NCBI RefSeq assembly: GCF_003985155.1
Contig: NZ_ML133693.1
Coordinates: 62,001 to 126,000, forward strand
Reading direction: 5' to 3'
DNA from: Rhizobium vallis
GTDB taxonomy: Bacteria > Pseudomonadota > Alphaproteobacteria > Rhizobiales > Rhizobiaceae
Length of the DNA: 64,000 nucleotides
Under the pieces are notes generated by a model. The model did no database searches and was not told where the DNA came from. It was given only the letters and a program-made list of their open reading frames with translations. A program made the translations under genes and the position numbers. Positions 62,914 through 64,000 of the stretch are shown here, one piece after another (within the stretch, counting starts at the first letter, position 1; each line of letters begins with the position of its first letter).

Positions 62914-63420
62914 ATGATTGCATCGAACGTCAAGCTGGATGATAGCTGCGTCATCCATCATCGAGATCTAGTGAACCTCTACGGCTGCACGATCGGGGCG
63001 GGAACGCGCGTCGGCACCTTCGTTGAAATCCAGAAAAACGTCCTCGTCGGAAAAGACTGCAAGATTTCCAGCCATTCCTTCCTCTGTGAAGGCGTGACGC
63101 TGGAAGACGGCGTTTTCATCGGCCACGGGGTCATGTTCACCAATGATCTTTATCCGCGCGCCGTCAATTCGGACGGCAATCTGCAGACCGAAGCCGACTG
63201 GGTTGTCATGCCCACTCTGGTCAAGCGCCACGCGTCGATCGGCAGCAACGCCACCATTGTGCCTGGCGTGACCATCGGAGAGGCCGCACAGGTCGGCGCG
63301 GGCGCTGTCGTAACCAAGGATGTGCCTGCCGGCGCCATTGTCGCCGGCGTTCCGGCCAGGATCATCGGTCACGTTCATGACCGATCAGTCAACATGCAAG
63401 CGTTGGGAGAAATGCGATGA
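62914..63420 (+). CDS. Hexapeptide-repeat acyltransferase, probable sugar-nucleotide N-acetyltransferase (WbpD-like)
   Basis: A 168-residue left-handed beta-helix acetyltransferase. Isoleucine-patch repeats (CTIGAGTRVGTFVEI, IGSNATIVPGVTIGE, GAVVTKDVPAGAIVAG) fill the whole chain. A catalytic His is likely in the SHSFLCEGV or GHGVMF segments. It is most like WbpD/WlbB enzymes acetylating the 3-amino group of UDP-2-acetamido-3-amino-uronate, or FdtC-type relatives. The adjacent MocA-type oxidoreductase, overlapping by 4 nt, supports an amino-sugar pathway. An aminotransferase would be expected to the right of the window. Confidence 0.88.
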   Translation: MIASNVKLDDSCVIHHRDLVNLYGCTIGAGTRVGTFVEIQKNVLVGKDCKISSHSFLCEGVTLEDGVFIGHGVMFTNDLYPRAVNSDGNLQTEADWVVMPTLVKRHASIGSNATIVPGVTIGEAAQVGAGAVVTKDVPAGAIVAGVPARIIGHVHDRSVNMQALGEMR

Positions 63421-64000
63421 TCGGTATCGCCGTTGTTGGGTATGGGTATTGGGGTCCGAATCTGGTTCGCAACATTTCGGAAGCGGCCGGGGCGCAGCTC
63501 ATTTCAGTCTGTGATCTCAATATAGAACGGCTGGCGGCCGTCAAAGCGCGCTATCCCGCAATAACGATCACCGATAAATTCGAGGAAGTTCTGGCCGATC
63601 CGCGAGTGGATGCAATCGCCATCGCAACACCGGTCTCGACCCATTTCAAGCTCGCAATGCAGGCTATGATGGCCGGAAAGCATGTCTTCGTCGAAAAGCC
63701 GATGGCATCGACGACTGACGAAGCCGCACGGATGGTCGAGGAAGCCGCGCGTCGACGCCTCGTGCTGGCCGTGGATCATACCTTCGTCCACACCGGCGCC
63801 GTCCGCAAGATGCGTGAACTGGTCGATAGCGGCCTGGGCGATATGTATTATTACGACTCCGTTCGCGTCAATCTGGGGTTGTTCCAGCATGATGTCAGCG
63901 TCATCTGGGACCTCGCGGTGCATGACCTCTCCATCCTGGATCATGTCGTGCAGGAAAAGCCGGTGGCTGTTTCAGCGACGGGCATGAGCCATGTGCTCGG
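63417..64000 (+). CDS. Gfo/Idh/MocA family oxidoreductase, WbpB-like (partial, 3' end off the window)
   Basis: At least 194 residues of an NAD(P)-dependent sugar-nucleotide dehydrogenase. The N terminus has IAVVGYGYWGPNLVRNI (Rossmann loop). The family's second signature IATPVSTHF is followed by VFVEKPMA with the catalytic-region Lys, and later DHTFVHTGAV and VWDLAVHDLSIL. Members such as WbpB oxidise the C3 hydroxyl of UDP-GlcNAcA before amination. The ATG overlaps the acetyltransferase stop as ATGA. The C-terminal substrate domain is cut off by the window end. Confidence 0.9.
   Translation, partial: MIGIAVVGYGYWGPNLVRNISEAAGAQLISVCDLNIERLAAVKARYPAITITDKFEEVLADPRVDAIAIATPVSTHFKLAMQAMMAGKHVFVEKPMASTTDEAARMVEEAARRRLVLAVDHTFVHTGAVRKMRELVDSGLGDMYYYDSVRVNLGLFQHDVSVIWDLAVHDLSILDHVVQEKPVAVSATGMSHVL

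Noticed and set aside
1..64000. CRISPR arrays, tRNA or rRNA genes, prophage
   Set aside because: I found no regularly spaced direct repeats, cloverleaf-like segments, ribosomal RNA blocks or phage structural genes while reading the window. A dedicated scan would be firmer.

Overview
The window looks like chromosome or large-plasmid DNA of a Rhizobiaceae member (Rhizobium/Agrobacterium/Sinorhizobium type). It is GC-rich, dense in ABC importers, uses sigma-54 promoters for nitrogen genes, and carries a large acidic-exopolysaccharide locus. Species cannot be fixed from sequence alone. I saw no rRNA, tRNA or CRISPR array.

Layout. (1) 1-3836: a BMP-family importer (two permeases, the first running off the left edge, and a Tat-exported binding protein) with a divergent GntR/FCD regulator. 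The shared intergenic region holds four TGYATGCA-type words that may be the regulator's operators. (2) 3901-7146: an NrtABC-like nitrate/nitrite-type importer read leftward from a near-perfect sigma-54 promoter through a structured leader. (3) 7445-17264: a seven-gene operon usually labelled 'urea degradation', with ABC importer, two DUF1989 proteins, biotin-dependent carboxylase and allophanate hydrolase. It begins with a sigma-54 promoter, a guanidine-I (ykkC) riboswitch and an intrinsic terminator. I therefore read it as nitrogen-controlled, guanidine-induced uptake and degradation of guanidine. (4) 17610-24883: an IS3 orfA remnant, then a type I secretion adaptor and ABC permease-ATPase, two glycine-rich repeat proteins that are probably its cargo, and an orphan LuxR regulator. 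The ATPase has a ruined signature motif and an E-to-D change after Walker B. This is the best candidate for an undescribed system. (5) 25082-39048: penicillin-binding protein 1C, a thioester-less alpha-2-macroglobulin, and a 1881-residue exported protein starting with an LprI-like domain. This is probably an envelope-defence module. (6) 39520-43880: homologues of E. coli YnbA, YnbC and YnbD, a poorly understood phospholipid-type module, without a YnbB homologue.

(7) 43969-64000: a polysaccharide locus in two divergent arms. The leftward arm has gmd and fcl (GDP-L-fucose), a Wzc/ExoP-type co-polymerase kinase, three glycosyltransferases and two possible small genes. The rightward arm has a Wzy/ligase-type polymerase, a beta-helix protein, a WecG/TagA transferase, a polyprenyl-phosphate glycosylphosphotransferase, UDP-xylose synthase and a CgeB-like glycosyltransferase with TPR-like repeats. 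It ends in a strong intrinsic terminator. A convergent LuxR regulator follows, then a hexapeptide acetyltransferase and a truncated Gfo/Idh/MocA oxidoreductase of the amino-sugar type. Together they suggest a fucose- and possibly xylose- or amino-uronate-containing polymer made by a Wzx/Wzy route. No flippase lies in the window.

Two LuxR proteins (24146-24883 and 61576-62355) both lack the phospho-acceptor aspartate in their receiver-like domains. They flank the surface-related genes and may form a shared regulatory theme.
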